Source: Pseudomonas protegens (GTDB taxonomy: Bacteria > Pseudomonadota > Gammaproteobacteria > Pseudomonadales > Pseudomonadaceae). From it: a DNA stretch of 64,000 bases. Below the pieces are notes generated by a model that made no database searches, had not been told where the DNA came from, and was given only the letters and a program-made list of their open reading frames with translations. Made by a program: the position numbers and the translations under genes. The first letter of the stretch is position 1; every line of letters begins with the position of its first letter. This document shows positions 47,069 to 54,647 of the stretch, piece by piece. The stretch is from positions 4,077,001 to 4,141,000 of the forward strand of contig NZ_CP060201.1 in NCBI RefSeq assembly GCF_013407925.2. The letters run 5' to 3'.

Positions 47069-48244
47069 TCAGCCTGGCTGTAGCGCAAGGGCACTGCGCG
47101 ATGCCGTTTGCACTCGGTTGCGCCCCCGGTCCTTGGCGCCATACAGCGCTTCATCGGCCAGGGAGAGCAGGCGCGGCAGATCGTAGCCCTGGGTTTCACT
47201 GGTCACCACACCGATGCTGACACTCAGTAACCCTGGTTCCAGGAGAGGCAAGCGGGCGAACGCCTGGCGAATCCGTTCGGCCACCCGCACGGCGGCCTGC
47301 TCATCGGTCGACTCCAGCAAGCAAGCGAACTCTTCACCGCCGATGCGGGCAAACACGTCTTTGCCGCGCAGGGTTTCTGAGAGCACCCGGCTGAATGCGA
47401 TCAGCGCCCGGTCGCCGGTCTGATGGCCGAAGGTGTCGTTCAAGCGTTTGAAGTGGTCCAGGTCGCACAGCAGCAAGGCCAGCGGCGCGCCTCGGCGCTG
47501 GCATTCGATCAGCATCCGCTCGCCATGGACCATGAATGCCCGGCGGTTGCCGATGCCCGTCAGGGCGTCGCAGAAAGCCGCGGCCTTGAGGCGCAGTTCG
47601 ACCCGCTCCTTGACCATGCACAGGGTTACGTAGGCAATGCCGATCACATACATCATCGATTCGAACAACATGAACGAGAACAGCGGCACTCCGGCACCGT
47701 AGCCTTTCAACGCCTGATCCCAGGCCAGGCCCTGGTCAATCAGCGCGCGCACGCTGTAGAACACGGTGTGTAGCAGGGTCAGGGCCAGGGCAGGCATATA
47801 GGCAACTTCCAACTGCCGACGGCTGCGCCAGAACTCCAGCATGATCAGCAGGCCATAGCCGGCCACCAGCAGCGAATACACCGAGACTCGAACCATCATC
47901 GACTGGTAGAACGCCGGAACCATGCACAGGGCCAGCCAGATGCCGGCCCCGGCGAGCATGCCCGGAGCATGGGGCGAACGTCCGGAGAAGACCCGCATCG
48001 CCGTCCAGTTGAGACCGGCGCTCAGCAGCAGGACCACGTTGCCCAGCACTTTCGGTACGAAGTCCATGCCCATATCGCGCAGGCTCACCAGCACCATCCC
48101 CGCGGCGGCCAGCAGCATCATGCCGCCCAGGTAGGCCAGCGGGCGCTCACGGGTTTCCCGTAGCCAGGCGTGGAAGGTCAGCAGGCTCATGAGGAAGAAA
48201 ATGAACACCGAGACGACCAGCAGGGTAGGGATATGCAGGGCCAT
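47069..48244 (-). CDS. Membrane diguanylate cyclase (GGDEF)
   Basis: A 391-residue protein with an N-terminal membrane region of about six helices (residues 8-205) and a C-terminal GGDEF domain (from about 225: DALTGIGNRRAF). The active-site motif is GGEEF, a functional variant. An RxxD inhibitory I-site (RGKD) stands five residues before it. It likely makes cyclic di-GMP at the inner membrane with product feedback. No partner sensor domain is recognised in the helices. It is monocistronic. Confidence 0.92.
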   Translation of the reverse strand: MALHIPTLLVVSVFIFFLMSLLTFHAWLRETRERPLAYLGGMMLLAAAGMVLVSLRDMGMDFVPKVLGNVVLLLSAGLNWTAMRVFSGRSPHAPGMLAGAGIWLALCMVPAFYQSMMVRVSVYSLLVAGYGLLIMLEFWRSRRQLEVAYMPALALTLLHTVFYSVRALIDQGLAWDQALKGYGAGVPLFSFMLFESMMYVIGIAYVTLCMVKERVELRLKAAAFCDALTGIGNRRAFMVHGERMLIECQRRGAPLALLLCDLDHFKRLNDTFGHQTGDRALIAFSRVLSETLRGKDVFARIGGEEFACLLESTDEQAAVRVAERIRQAFARLPLLEPGLLSVSIGVVTSETQGYDLPRLLSLADEALYGAKDRGRNRVQTASRSALALQPG

Positions 48245-48382
48245 GTCCGGGGTACTCGTGATGTCGCGTTCAAGGGCGGGGAAGCAAAGCCGCGGCCGGA
48301 AGCGGGCGAATTGCCATCATTGGGCGCGATTGTAGCGAGAACTTCCGGGCCTTGGTGGATGTTGCTGCAGGAAGTGCCCGGT

Positions 48383-48787
48383 CTAGCGAAATACGCCGCA
48401 GACCGCGTTGCCCTGGTAGCCGTGCGCGATCGGTCCGAGAAACATGAGCGGACCACAAGCGTAGAGATCCGAACTGATTTTCCGATTTGTGTACAGCAGC
48501 GGCACTTCGACGCCATTGATATCGTCGCCATAGGCGGTGGCGCTGTAGGACTCGCAGACTGGCAGCTTGAGTGGAATCGGCAGGATCACGACCAAGAGGG
48601 TGGTGCCGCACCACTGGCGTTCGGGTGTGCTCTTTTGTGTGTGAGTGATGACCGGTTTCATGGAGTTGCCGATGAGCCTCTGGTGAGCATCGGTTTTCGA
48701 TACTTGCATGTAGGGCATATCCACCCATGCGCCCACGCAGCCGCTTAGGCCAAGGGCTGCAAGCGTGGCAACCAGCGCGCTTTTCAT
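48383..48787 (-). CDS. Putative lipoprotein, 134 aa
   Basis: A 134-residue lipoprotein: signal MKSALVATLAALGLSGCVGAW with lipobox LSGC (Cys17). The mature part has Cys residues (QWCGTT, LPVCESYS, LYACGPL, NAVCGVF) that could pair, and short hydrophobic beta stretches. It somewhat resembles YceK/YidQ lipoproteins, but I am not sure. Start 48787 is chosen for the signal; 48886 would add an unrelated N terminus. Location is presumably the outer membrane inner face. Confidence 0.7.
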   Translation of the reverse strand: MKSALVATLAALGLSGCVGAWVDMPYMQVSKTDAHQRLIGNSMKPVITHTQKSTPERQWCGTTLLVVILPIPLKLPVCESYSATAYGDDINGVEVPLLYTNRKISSDLYACGPLMFLGPIAHGYQGNAVCGVFR

Positions 48788-48940
48788 GGCTCGCCGCACG
48801 GGCTGCTGGAGCACCAGGCTGGGGTTCACGGCCGGTGCTTCGGGCTTGGATTCCAGGGGGGCGGCAAAGCTGCGTAGGTCGTGCATCCTGCACCTGCTGT
48901 CGAAGTGGCCGAGCCTTCCCGTACCCGGGTTTCAGGCATT

Positions 48941-48967
48941 AAAAAGCCGGCTTGTGGCCGGCTTCTC
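48941..48967 (-). terminator. Intrinsic terminator with no obvious upstream gene
   Basis: AAGCCGGC-TTGTG-GCCGGCTT forms a strong stem and the minus-strand transcript would continue into TTTTT. The closest minus-strand gene upstream, ppa, already has its own terminator at 49255-49280, so another transcript from 48968-49254 is suggested. Confidence 0.7.
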
Positions 48968-49254
48968 GGGGACTGGCTTGGTTCATTTTTGGTAAACCGC
49001 ACCAGCCTTCAAAACGTACACCCAGCTCTTGCGGCTGGCTGTGGGACTGGGCGGGAAAGTCATCCGCTTCGTCGGGCGATCTGACCGCAGGAAGGGTCGA
49101 TGCGCAAATGTGGGGCGCAGCATACGCATGTTCGCCGGCAATTCCCAGTGCAATGCGCTATCCAGAGGCCTTGAAGCTGCAGAAAGTGCGGGAAATGTGT
49201 TGCTGGATGCGTGATGTTCGCCGGCAAGCCGGTTCCTGCGGCAAGTCGCGGGCG
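48968..49254. other. Unassigned 290-base stretch with REP-like fragments
   Basis: No recognised gene. Two copies of a GTTCGCCGGCAA motif occur at about 49129 and 49216, the second inside a REP-like hairpin. A minus-strand frame ends at 48983 with WVYVLKAGAVYQK, just 20 bases before the terminator at 48967. It may be the tail of a decayed gene or of a small transcript; no credible start is seen. Confidence 0.4.
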
Positions 49255-49280
49255 CAAAAAAGCCCCGATCACTCGGGGCT
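49255..49280 (-). terminator. Intrinsic terminator of ppa
   Basis: AGCCCCGA-TCAC-TCGGGGCT followed on the minus strand by TTTTTT, located 40 bases after the ppa stop. Confidence 0.88.
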
Positions 49281-49319
49281 TTCTCTTGAGGCTTGTCACT
49301 CGAAGCTTGCAGCTGCTTC

Positions 49320-49847
49320 TTAGCCTTTGTAGGCCGCAACCGACTTCAGGATCTCGGCGCGGGCCGCGTCAGCGTTGCCCCAGCCGTCGATCTTCACCCA
49401 CTTGCCTTTTTCGAGGTCTTTGTAGTTCTCGAAGAAGTGCTTGATCTGCTCCAGCAGCAGGGCGGGCAGGTCGGTGTATTCCTTCACGTCGACGTACAGC
49501 TGGGACAGCTTGTCGTGAGGCACCGCGATCACTTTGGCATCGCCGCCGCCGTCGTCGGTCATGTTCAGGATGCCCACTGGACGGGCACGGATCACCGAGC
49601 CTGGCGCCACTGGGTACGGGGTCACGACCAGCACGTCGAGGGGGTCGCCGTCGTCAGCCAGGGTGTTGGGGATAAAGCCGTAGTTGGCCGGGTAGAACAT
49701 GGGGGTGGCCATGAAACGGTCAACGAACAGGCAGTCGCTGTCTTTGTCGATTTCGTACTTGATCGGCGCGTGGTTGGCCGGGATTTCGATCGCGACGTAG
49801 ATGTCGTTCGGCAGGTCTTTGCCCGCCGGAATCTTGCTGTAGCTCAT
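49320..49847 (-). CDS. ppa: Inorganic pyrophosphatase
   Basis: A 175-residue family I soluble pyrophosphatase that hydrolyses pyrophosphate and drives biosynthesis. Seen: [41 protein letters not shown] (metal-binding aspartates in the DGDPLD motif), and [11 protein letters not shown]. Length is standard. Monocistronic with its own terminator. Confidence 0.97.
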   Translation of the reverse strand: MSYSKIPAGKDLPNDIYVAIEIPANHAPIKYEIDKDSDCLFVDRFMATPMFYPANYGFIPNTLADDGDPLDVLVVTPYPVAPGSVIRARPVGILNMTDDGGGDAKVIAVPHDKLSQLYVDVKEYTDLPALLLEQIKHFFENYKDLEKGKWVKIDGWGNADAARAEILKSVAAYKG

Positions 49848-50087
49848 TGGGCGTTGCCCCCGTTAGTTGACCAAATGACTTGGCCGGATTGACCAAAAAG
49901 TGGCGGCGATTATAGACACACTCCGCCACCGTTGCTACGTGCCAAGGGTCGTAGAACCTTGGTTGTACTGTCGCGCAGAGCTGTTCGGGCAGGCCTTGCG
50001 ACCGGCGGTTTTGCCATCGGTCGGCAGGCGCGGCAGTGGTCTTTCAACTGGCCTTCAGATGAACAACTTAAATAGCGCGACAGGGTA

Positions 50088-50900
50088 TTAGTGGTGCGTT
50101 TGATAGACCGGGTCTTCAGCTTGAAGTTGCTGCAGTCGGGCCAATGGATTCTGCCGATAAAACAGCTGCAGCTGTGCATAGACTTTCGGATAGGCCGCCA
50201 CCAGCAAGTCCGGGGCGCTGAAGAAGTATTCGCTGGTGACGGCGAAGAACTCGGCCGGGTTTTCCGCCGCGTAGGGGTCGATGGCGGTTTCGGCGTCCGG
50301 GTCGTGGTCGAGCTGACGGTTGAGGTCGTCGTAGGCGCTTTGCATCACCTGGGCCCAGTCGCTGACCCGCATGTCGCTGTGCAGCGGCGGCAGGCCGTTG
50401 GCGTCGCCATTGAGCATGTCCAGCTTGTGGGCCAGTTCGTGGATCACCAGGTTGTAGGCTTCCCAGCCGCCGCTGGCTTGCACCCCGGGCCAGGCGAGGA
50501 TGATCGGCCCCTGCTGCCAGGCTTCGCCACTGTGCTCGCCATCCCATTCATGCTCGACGCCGCTGGCGTCGCGGTGGCGCTGGGGGCTGAGGAAGTCGTC
50601 TGGGTAGAGAATGATTTCGTGGAAGCCCTGGTACCAGTTCAGGTCACCCAGGTGCAGCAGCGGCAGTTGCGCCTGGGCCGCCAGCAGCAGGCGCTGTTCC
50701 TGATGCAGTTCCACGCCGGGCAGGAGGGTGAGGTGCTTGTCGTCGAGGAACAGCACGCTGGCTTCCCGTAGCCACTGGTCCTCGGCGGCGCTGATGCCGT
50801 CGAGGAACGGTAGTTGCTGGCGTACTCGTTGCCAGGTGTCGTCGCTGACCGGATGCTTGGCCAGCCGGCGCTTGCGGCGCCAGGCACTGAGGGACCACAT
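50088..50900 (-). CDS. mtfA: Zinc-dependent peptidase MtfA (M90)
   Basis: A 270-residue cytosolic metallopeptidase. Seen: HELAH catalytic zinc motif in YNLVIHELAHKLDMLNG, the third ligand region AENPAEFFAVTSEYFF, and N-terminal LPFLDGISAAEDQWLRE. In E. coli MtfA titrates the glucose repressor Mlc; the Pseudomonas target is unknown. It follows the dedA-family gene by five bases on the same strand. About 240 bases between this gene's stop and ppa hold no recognised feature. Confidence 0.93.
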   Translation of the reverse strand: MWSLSAWRRKRRLAKHPVSDDTWQRVRQQLPFLDGISAAEDQWLREASVLFLDDKHLTLLPGVELHQEQRLLLAAQAQLPLLHLGDLNWYQGFHEIILYPDDFLSPQRHRDASGVEHEWDGEHSGEAWQQGPIILAWPGVQASGGWEAYNLVIHELAHKLDMLNGDANGLPPLHSDMRVSDWAQVMQSAYDDLNRQLDHDPDAETAIDPYAAENPAEFFAVTSEYFFSAPDLLVAAYPKVYAQLQLFYRQNPLARLQQLQAEDPVYQTHH

Positions 50901-50905
50901 GCGGT

Positions 50906-51562
50906 TTAGCGGGTTTCGGCTTTTTCAGCGTTGCGGCTGAAGCGGCTGCGCAGTACGCCAATGATCATCGGTACCAGGGACAGCAGGATAATGGCCACCA
51001 CCAGCAGCGAGAGGTTCTTCTTGATAAAGGGCACGTTGCCGAAGAAGTAGCCCAGGGTCACCAGGCCGCCGACCCAGAGGATGGTGCCGGCCACGCTGAA
51101 GGCGAAAAAGCGCGGGTAAGGCATGCGGGCCACGCCGGCGACGAAGGGCGCGAAGGTGCGGATGATCGGCAGGAAGCGCGCCAGGGTTACGGTCTTGCCG
51201 CCGTGCTTCTCATAGAAATCGTGGGTTTTCTGCAGGTAGTCGCGGCGGAAGATCTTCGAGTTGGGGTTGCTGAACAGCCGTTCGCCCGCTGTTCGCCCGA
51301 TCACGTAGTTGGTGCTGTCACCGAGGATCGCCGCCAGCATCAGCAGGCCGCCCAGCAGCACCGGGTCCATGCCGCCGCCCGCAGCGACTGCGCCGGCGAT
51401 GAACAGCAGGGAGTCGCCAGGCAGGAACGGTGTCACCACCAGGCCGGTTTCGCAGAAAATCACCAGGAACAGGATGGCGTAGATCCAGGGCCCGTAGTTG
51501 GTCACCAGCATGTCGAGATAAACGTCGAGATGAAGGATTAGGTCGATCGGGTTGAAATCCAT
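50906..51562 (-). CDS. DedA-family membrane protein
   Basis: A 218-residue inner-membrane protein. Seen: [24 protein letters not shown], the family motif [55 protein letters not shown] with its conserved Arg and Glu, and re-entrant helices. DedA proteins act as undecaprenyl-phosphate or phospholipid flippases and help maintain proton motive force. Co-directional with mtfA, five bases apart, so probably one operon. Confidence 0.92.
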   Translation of the reverse strand: MDFNPIDLILHLDVYLDMLVTNYGPWIYAILFLVIFCETGLVVTPFLPGDSLLFIAGAVAAGGGMDPVLLGGLLMLAAILGDSTNYVIGRTAGERLFSNPNSKIFRRDYLQKTHDFYEKHGGKTVTLARFLPIIRTFAPFVAGVARMPYPRFFAFSVAGTILWVGGLVTLGYFFGNVPFIKKNLSLLVVAIILLSLVPMIIGVLRSRFSRNAEKAETR

Positions 51563-51644
51563 GGGGGCACCTGTGGTGACAGCCTGGCTCGGCAGGCCTG
51601 TGCGATGACTCGGAGAAAGGGACTACAAGGGGATGTAGCTTTTC

Positions 51645-51673
51645 TTACGATTCGAAAAGTTCGGCATTATAAA
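51645..51673 (+). promoter_or_regulatory. Candidate promoter of a plus-strand small RNA
   Basis: TATAAA at 51668-51673 is close to the -10 consensus, with TTACGA 17 bases upstream. An imperfect TGTA...CTTACG inverted element overlaps the -35. On the plus strand no gene follows before the terminator at 51771-51794. Confidence 0.4.
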
Positions 51674-51679
51674 GGCTGA

Positions 51680-51794
51680 AAGGTGAAATGCGCGTTCAGA
51701 TTGTAGCCGGGCGTTTCGGCTTGCGAGGGAGGAGCAAGAGCAGAGGATTTGGCGGTTGCTGGAGCAGATAAAGCGGCCCTGAGGCCGCTTTTTT
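51680..51794 (+). ncRNA. Candidate small RNA with GGA motifs
   Basis: A predicted transcript of about 115 nt would run from the promoter above to an intrinsic terminator. It contains four GGA motifs, two of them in the loop of a CTTGC/GCAAG hairpin (51721-51739), the presentation recognised by RsmA/CsrA. A 20-codon frame (MRVQIVAG..., from 51688) also exists. RsmX/Y/Z need a distal TGTAAG-N6-CTTACA site, which is not seen intact. The RNA is inferred, not recognised as a known family. Confidence 0.35.
51771..51794 (+). terminator. Intrinsic terminator, strongest on the plus strand
   Basis: AAGCGGCC-CTGA-GGCCGCTT followed by a T-run (51789-51794) on the plus strand; the minus strand reads a weaker TTTATC. 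It ends the candidate small RNA and could also end the GNAT transcript. Confidence 0.8.
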
Positions 51795-51799
51795 GTGGG

Positions 51800-52258
51800 T
51801 CAGTCATCGCTCAGCGGCAATATGTAGTTCTTGAATTCGGTGTCTTCGCGAAACCCCATGGACTCATAGGTTTTCTGTGCCACGGCGTTGTTGCTGCTGG
51901 TGGAAACCCTTAGCCGCACGGCATTGGACTCCTTGGCCATTTTCTTCGCGGTACGCATCAGGTTGTCGGCCACCAGCTGGCGGCGGGCGTCTTCGGCGAC
52001 ATAGATGTCGTTGAGAATCCACACGCGCTTGAGCGACAGGGAAGAAAAGCTTGGGTACAGCTGGCAAAAGCCCAGTAACTTGCTGCTGTCATCATCGGCC
52101 AGGGCCAGGTAGATCACCGATTCCTTGCGTCGCAGGCGCTTTTCCAGAAAGGCCCGGGACGAGTCCGGGTAAGGCAGAGCGCCATAGAACTCACGGTATT
52201 TGACGAAAAGCGGGGTCAACAGATCCAGGTGCTCGAGGGTTGCTTGAGTAATCCGCAT
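51800..52258 (-). CDS. GNAT-family N-acetyltransferase
   Basis: A 152-residue acetyl-CoA-dependent transferase. Seen: YLALADDDSSKLLGFCQLYPSFSS beta strands, WILNDIYVAEDARRQLVADNLMRTAKKMAK with the acetyl-CoA pyrophosphate loop region, and NNAVAQKTYESMGF. The acceptor is unknown. It lies 107 bases after eutC on the same strand and may be read through weakly. Confidence 0.88.
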   Translation of the reverse strand: MRITQATLEHLDLLTPLFVKYREFYGALPYPDSSRAFLEKRLRRKESVIYLALADDDSSKLLGFCQLYPSFSSLSLKRVWILNDIYVAEDARRQLVADNLMRTAKKMAKESNAVRLRVSTSSNNAVAQKTYESMGFREDTEFKNYILPLSDD

Positions 52259-52339
52259 GGGTAGCTCTCAACTTCAAGTGGATGTGACGGCACAGGTTGG
52301 ATGACTCGGGCAGCCGTGTCCCGATGCTGCCCAAAGCGG

Positions 52340-52365
52340 GAAAAAAGCGCAATCGCCTTGCAACG
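52340..52365 (-). terminator. Weak terminator after eutC
   Basis: A short GCAA/TTGC stem followed by a six-T run on the minus strand directly after the eutC stop. The stem is short, so termination may be incomplete. Confidence 0.35.
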
Positions 52366-53190
52366 TCAGGGCTGTGGCGGGTCCAGCAGGAAGTTGCCCT
52401 TCATATTCGCCGGTGAATCGCTGTCCAGGGTCTGTATCTGGGCCTCGTCCTTGAGGTTCACTCCCGACAGTTGCCGACGGCAGGCCTCGCGCATCAGGTA
52501 CAGCAGGCGGTGGGCGGCCATGCCGTAACTCAGGCCCTCCAGGCGCACGTTGGAGATGCAGTTGCGGTAGGCGTCGGTCAGGCCGACTTTCGGCTGATAG
52601 GTGAAGTACAGCCCCAGGCTGTCGGGCGAGCTGAGGCCGGGGCGTTCGCCGATCAGGATCACGGTCATCTTCGCCCCCAGCAGCTCGCCGATCTCGTCGG
52701 CCACCGCCACCCGGCCTTGCTCCACCAGGATCACCGGCGACAGCGACCAGCCCTCGGCGGCGGTCTGCTCTTCCATGCGCGCCAGGAATGGCAGGGTGTG
52801 GCGATGCACCGCCAGCGCCGACAGGCCGTCCGCCACCACCACCGCCAGGTCGACCCCGCCGGGATGGGCGCTGGCGTAGTCGCGCAGGCTCTGGGCCGAT
52901 TCATCACTGAGCCGACGCCCCAGATCGGGGCGTTGCAGGTAACTGTGGCGATCCGTGGCGGCGCTATGGAGCAGCAGGCTGTCACGGCCGCGCTCGGCCA
53001 GTTGGGCGCTCAGGCCGGCGTGGTCGAACGGCAGGTGCACCGCGTCCCGGGCCTGGGCGTGGGCGAACTGGAAGTCCAGCTGGGCGCCGGTGGGCAGGCT
53101 GGTGCCGGTGCGGCCCAGGGCAATGCGGGCCGGGGTCAGGCGGCGCAGTTCCAGCCAGGGGTTTTGCGAGTCGCTCGGATGTTTTTGCAT
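52366..53190 (-). CDS. eutC: Ethanolamine ammonia-lyase small subunit
   Basis: A 274-residue small subunit of the adenosylcobalamin lyase. Seen: [67 protein letters not shown], all hallmarks that help hold the cofactor. It starts 11 bases after eutB. Together with EutB it converts ethanolamine to acetaldehyde plus ammonia. Start 53190 (MQKHPSDS) is chosen. Confidence 0.95.
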   Translation of the reverse strand: MQKHPSDSQNPWLELRRLTPARIALGRTGTSLPTGAQLDFQFAHAQARDAVHLPFDHAGLSAQLAERGRDSLLLHSAATDRHSYLQRPDLGRRLSDESAQSLRDYASAHPGGVDLAVVVADGLSALAVHRHTLPFLARMEEQTAAEGWSLSPVILVEQGRVAVADEIGELLGAKMTVILIGERPGLSSPDSLGLYFTYQPKVGLTDAYRNCISNVRLEGLSYGMAAHRLLYLMREACRRQLSGVNLKDEAQIQTLDSDSPANMKGNFLLDPPQP

Positions 53191-53201
53191 GAGCCTGTTC
53201 C

Positions 53202-54596
53202 TTATCCCAACTGGGCCAGTGCCTGGCGGAACGCCGGTGGCAGGTTGTTGCCGAAGTGCACCTTGCCGTCGGCCTGGGTGAAGATCCCGGTCCTGGCCAG
53301 CCACTGCTCGAATTCGGGGGCGGGTTTCAGGCCGAGGGTCTGGCGGGCGTAGAGCGCGTCGTGGAACGAGGTGGTCTGGTAGTTGAGCATGATGTCGTCG
53401 GAGCCGGGGATGCCCATGATGAAGTTGATCCCGGCCACGCCCAGCAGGGTCAGCAGGGTGTCCATGTCGTCCTGGTCGGCCTCGGCGTGGTTGGTGTAGC
53501 AGATGTCGCAACCCATGGGCACGCCCAGCAGCTTGCCGCAGAAGTGGTCTTCCAGGCCGGCGCGGATGATCTGCTTGCCGTTGTACAGGTATTCCGGGCC
53601 AATGAAGCCGACCACGGTGTTCACCAGGAACGGCTTGAAATGCCGGGCCACGGCGTAGGCGCGGGTTTCGCAGGTCTGCTGGTCGACGCCGAAGTGGGCA
53701 TTGGCCGACAGGGCGCTGCCCTGGCCGGTCTCGAAATACATCAGGTTCTGCCCCAGGGTGCCGCGGTTCAGGCTCAGGCCTGCCTCGTAGCCTTCCTGGA
53801 GCACATTGAGGTTGATGCCGAAACTGGCGTTGGCCGCTTCGGTGCCGGCGATCGACTGGAACACCAGGTCCAGGGGCACGCCGCGGTTGATCGCCTCGAT
53901 GGAGGTGGTGACGTGGGTCAGCACGCAGGCCTGGGTCGGGATTTCGTAGCGCTGGATGATGGCGTCGAGCATTTCCAGCATGGCGCAGATCGAGGCAATG
54001 CTGTCGGTGGCCGGGTTGATGCCGATCATCGCATCGCCGTTGCCGTACAGCAGGCCGTCGAGAATGCTCGCGGCAATGCCCGCTGGCTCGTCGGTGGGGT
54101 GGTTGGGTTGCAGGCGGGTGGACAGGCGCCCGCGCAGGCCCAGGGTGCCGCGGAACTGGGTCACCACGCGGATCTTCTGCGCCACCAGGACCAGGTCCTG
54201 CACGCGCATGATCTTCGACACCGCGGCGGCCATTTCCGGGGTCAGGCCCGGCGCCAGGGCCCGCAGGCTCTGCTCGTCGGCGGCGTCGCTGAGCAGCCAG
54301 TCGCGAAAGCCGCCAACGGTGAGGTGGCTGACCGTGGCGAAGGCTTGTTTGTCATGGCTGTCGATGATCAGCCGGGTGACTTCGTCGGTTTCGTAGGGAA
54401 TCAGCACCTCTTCGAGAAAGTGCTTTAAGGGGATGTCCGCCAGGGTCATCTGGGCGGCGACCCGCTCGCCGTCGTTGAGGGCGGCAACCCCGGCCAGGAA
54501 GTCGCCGGAGCGGGCCGGACTGGCCTTGGCCATGACGTCCTTGAGGCTGTCGAAGCGATAGGTCTGAGAACCTACGCTGTGGGAAAATTGGGCCAT
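53202..54596 (-). CDS. eutB: Ethanolamine ammonia-lyase large subunit
   Basis: A 464-residue TIM-barrel catalytic subunit. Seen: [58 protein letters not shown], and [20 protein letters not shown]. These include the Arg, Gln, Asn and Glu residues known to bind ethanolamine in the E. coli enzyme. It lies 51 bases after the fused EutBC gene and is followed by its own EutC, so the operon encodes two lyases. Confidence 0.96.
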   Translation of the reverse strand: MAQFSHSVGSQTYRFDSLKDVMAKASPARSGDFLAGVAALNDGERVAAQMTLADIPLKHFLEEVLIPYETDEVTRLIIDSHDKQAFATVSHLTVGGFRDWLLSDAADEQSLRALAPGLTPEMAAAVSKIMRVQDLVLVAQKIRVVTQFRGTLGLRGRLSTRLQPNHPTDEPAGIAASILDGLLYGNGDAMIGINPATDSIASICAMLEMLDAIIQRYEIPTQACVLTHVTTSIEAINRGVPLDLVFQSIAGTEAANASFGINLNVLQEGYEAGLSLNRGTLGQNLMYFETGQGSALSANAHFGVDQQTCETRAYAVARHFKPFLVNTVVGFIGPEYLYNGKQIIRAGLEDHFCGKLLGVPMGCDICYTNHAEADQDDMDTLLTLLGVAGINFIMGIPGSDDIMLNYQTTSFHDALYARQTLGLKPAPEFEQWLARTGIFTQADGKVHFGNNLPPAFRQALAQLG

Positions 54597-54647
54597 CTCA
54601 GTCTCCGTTTCAACGATATAGGGGCGTTGCCGAGTGCTGGCGGATCA

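Noticed and set aside
51620..51680. GacA upstream activating sequence of an rsm RNA
   Set aside because: TGTAGCTTTTCTTACG is two bases short of TGTAAG-N6-CTTACA and overlaps the -35, so the RNA cannot be named RsmX/Y/Z.
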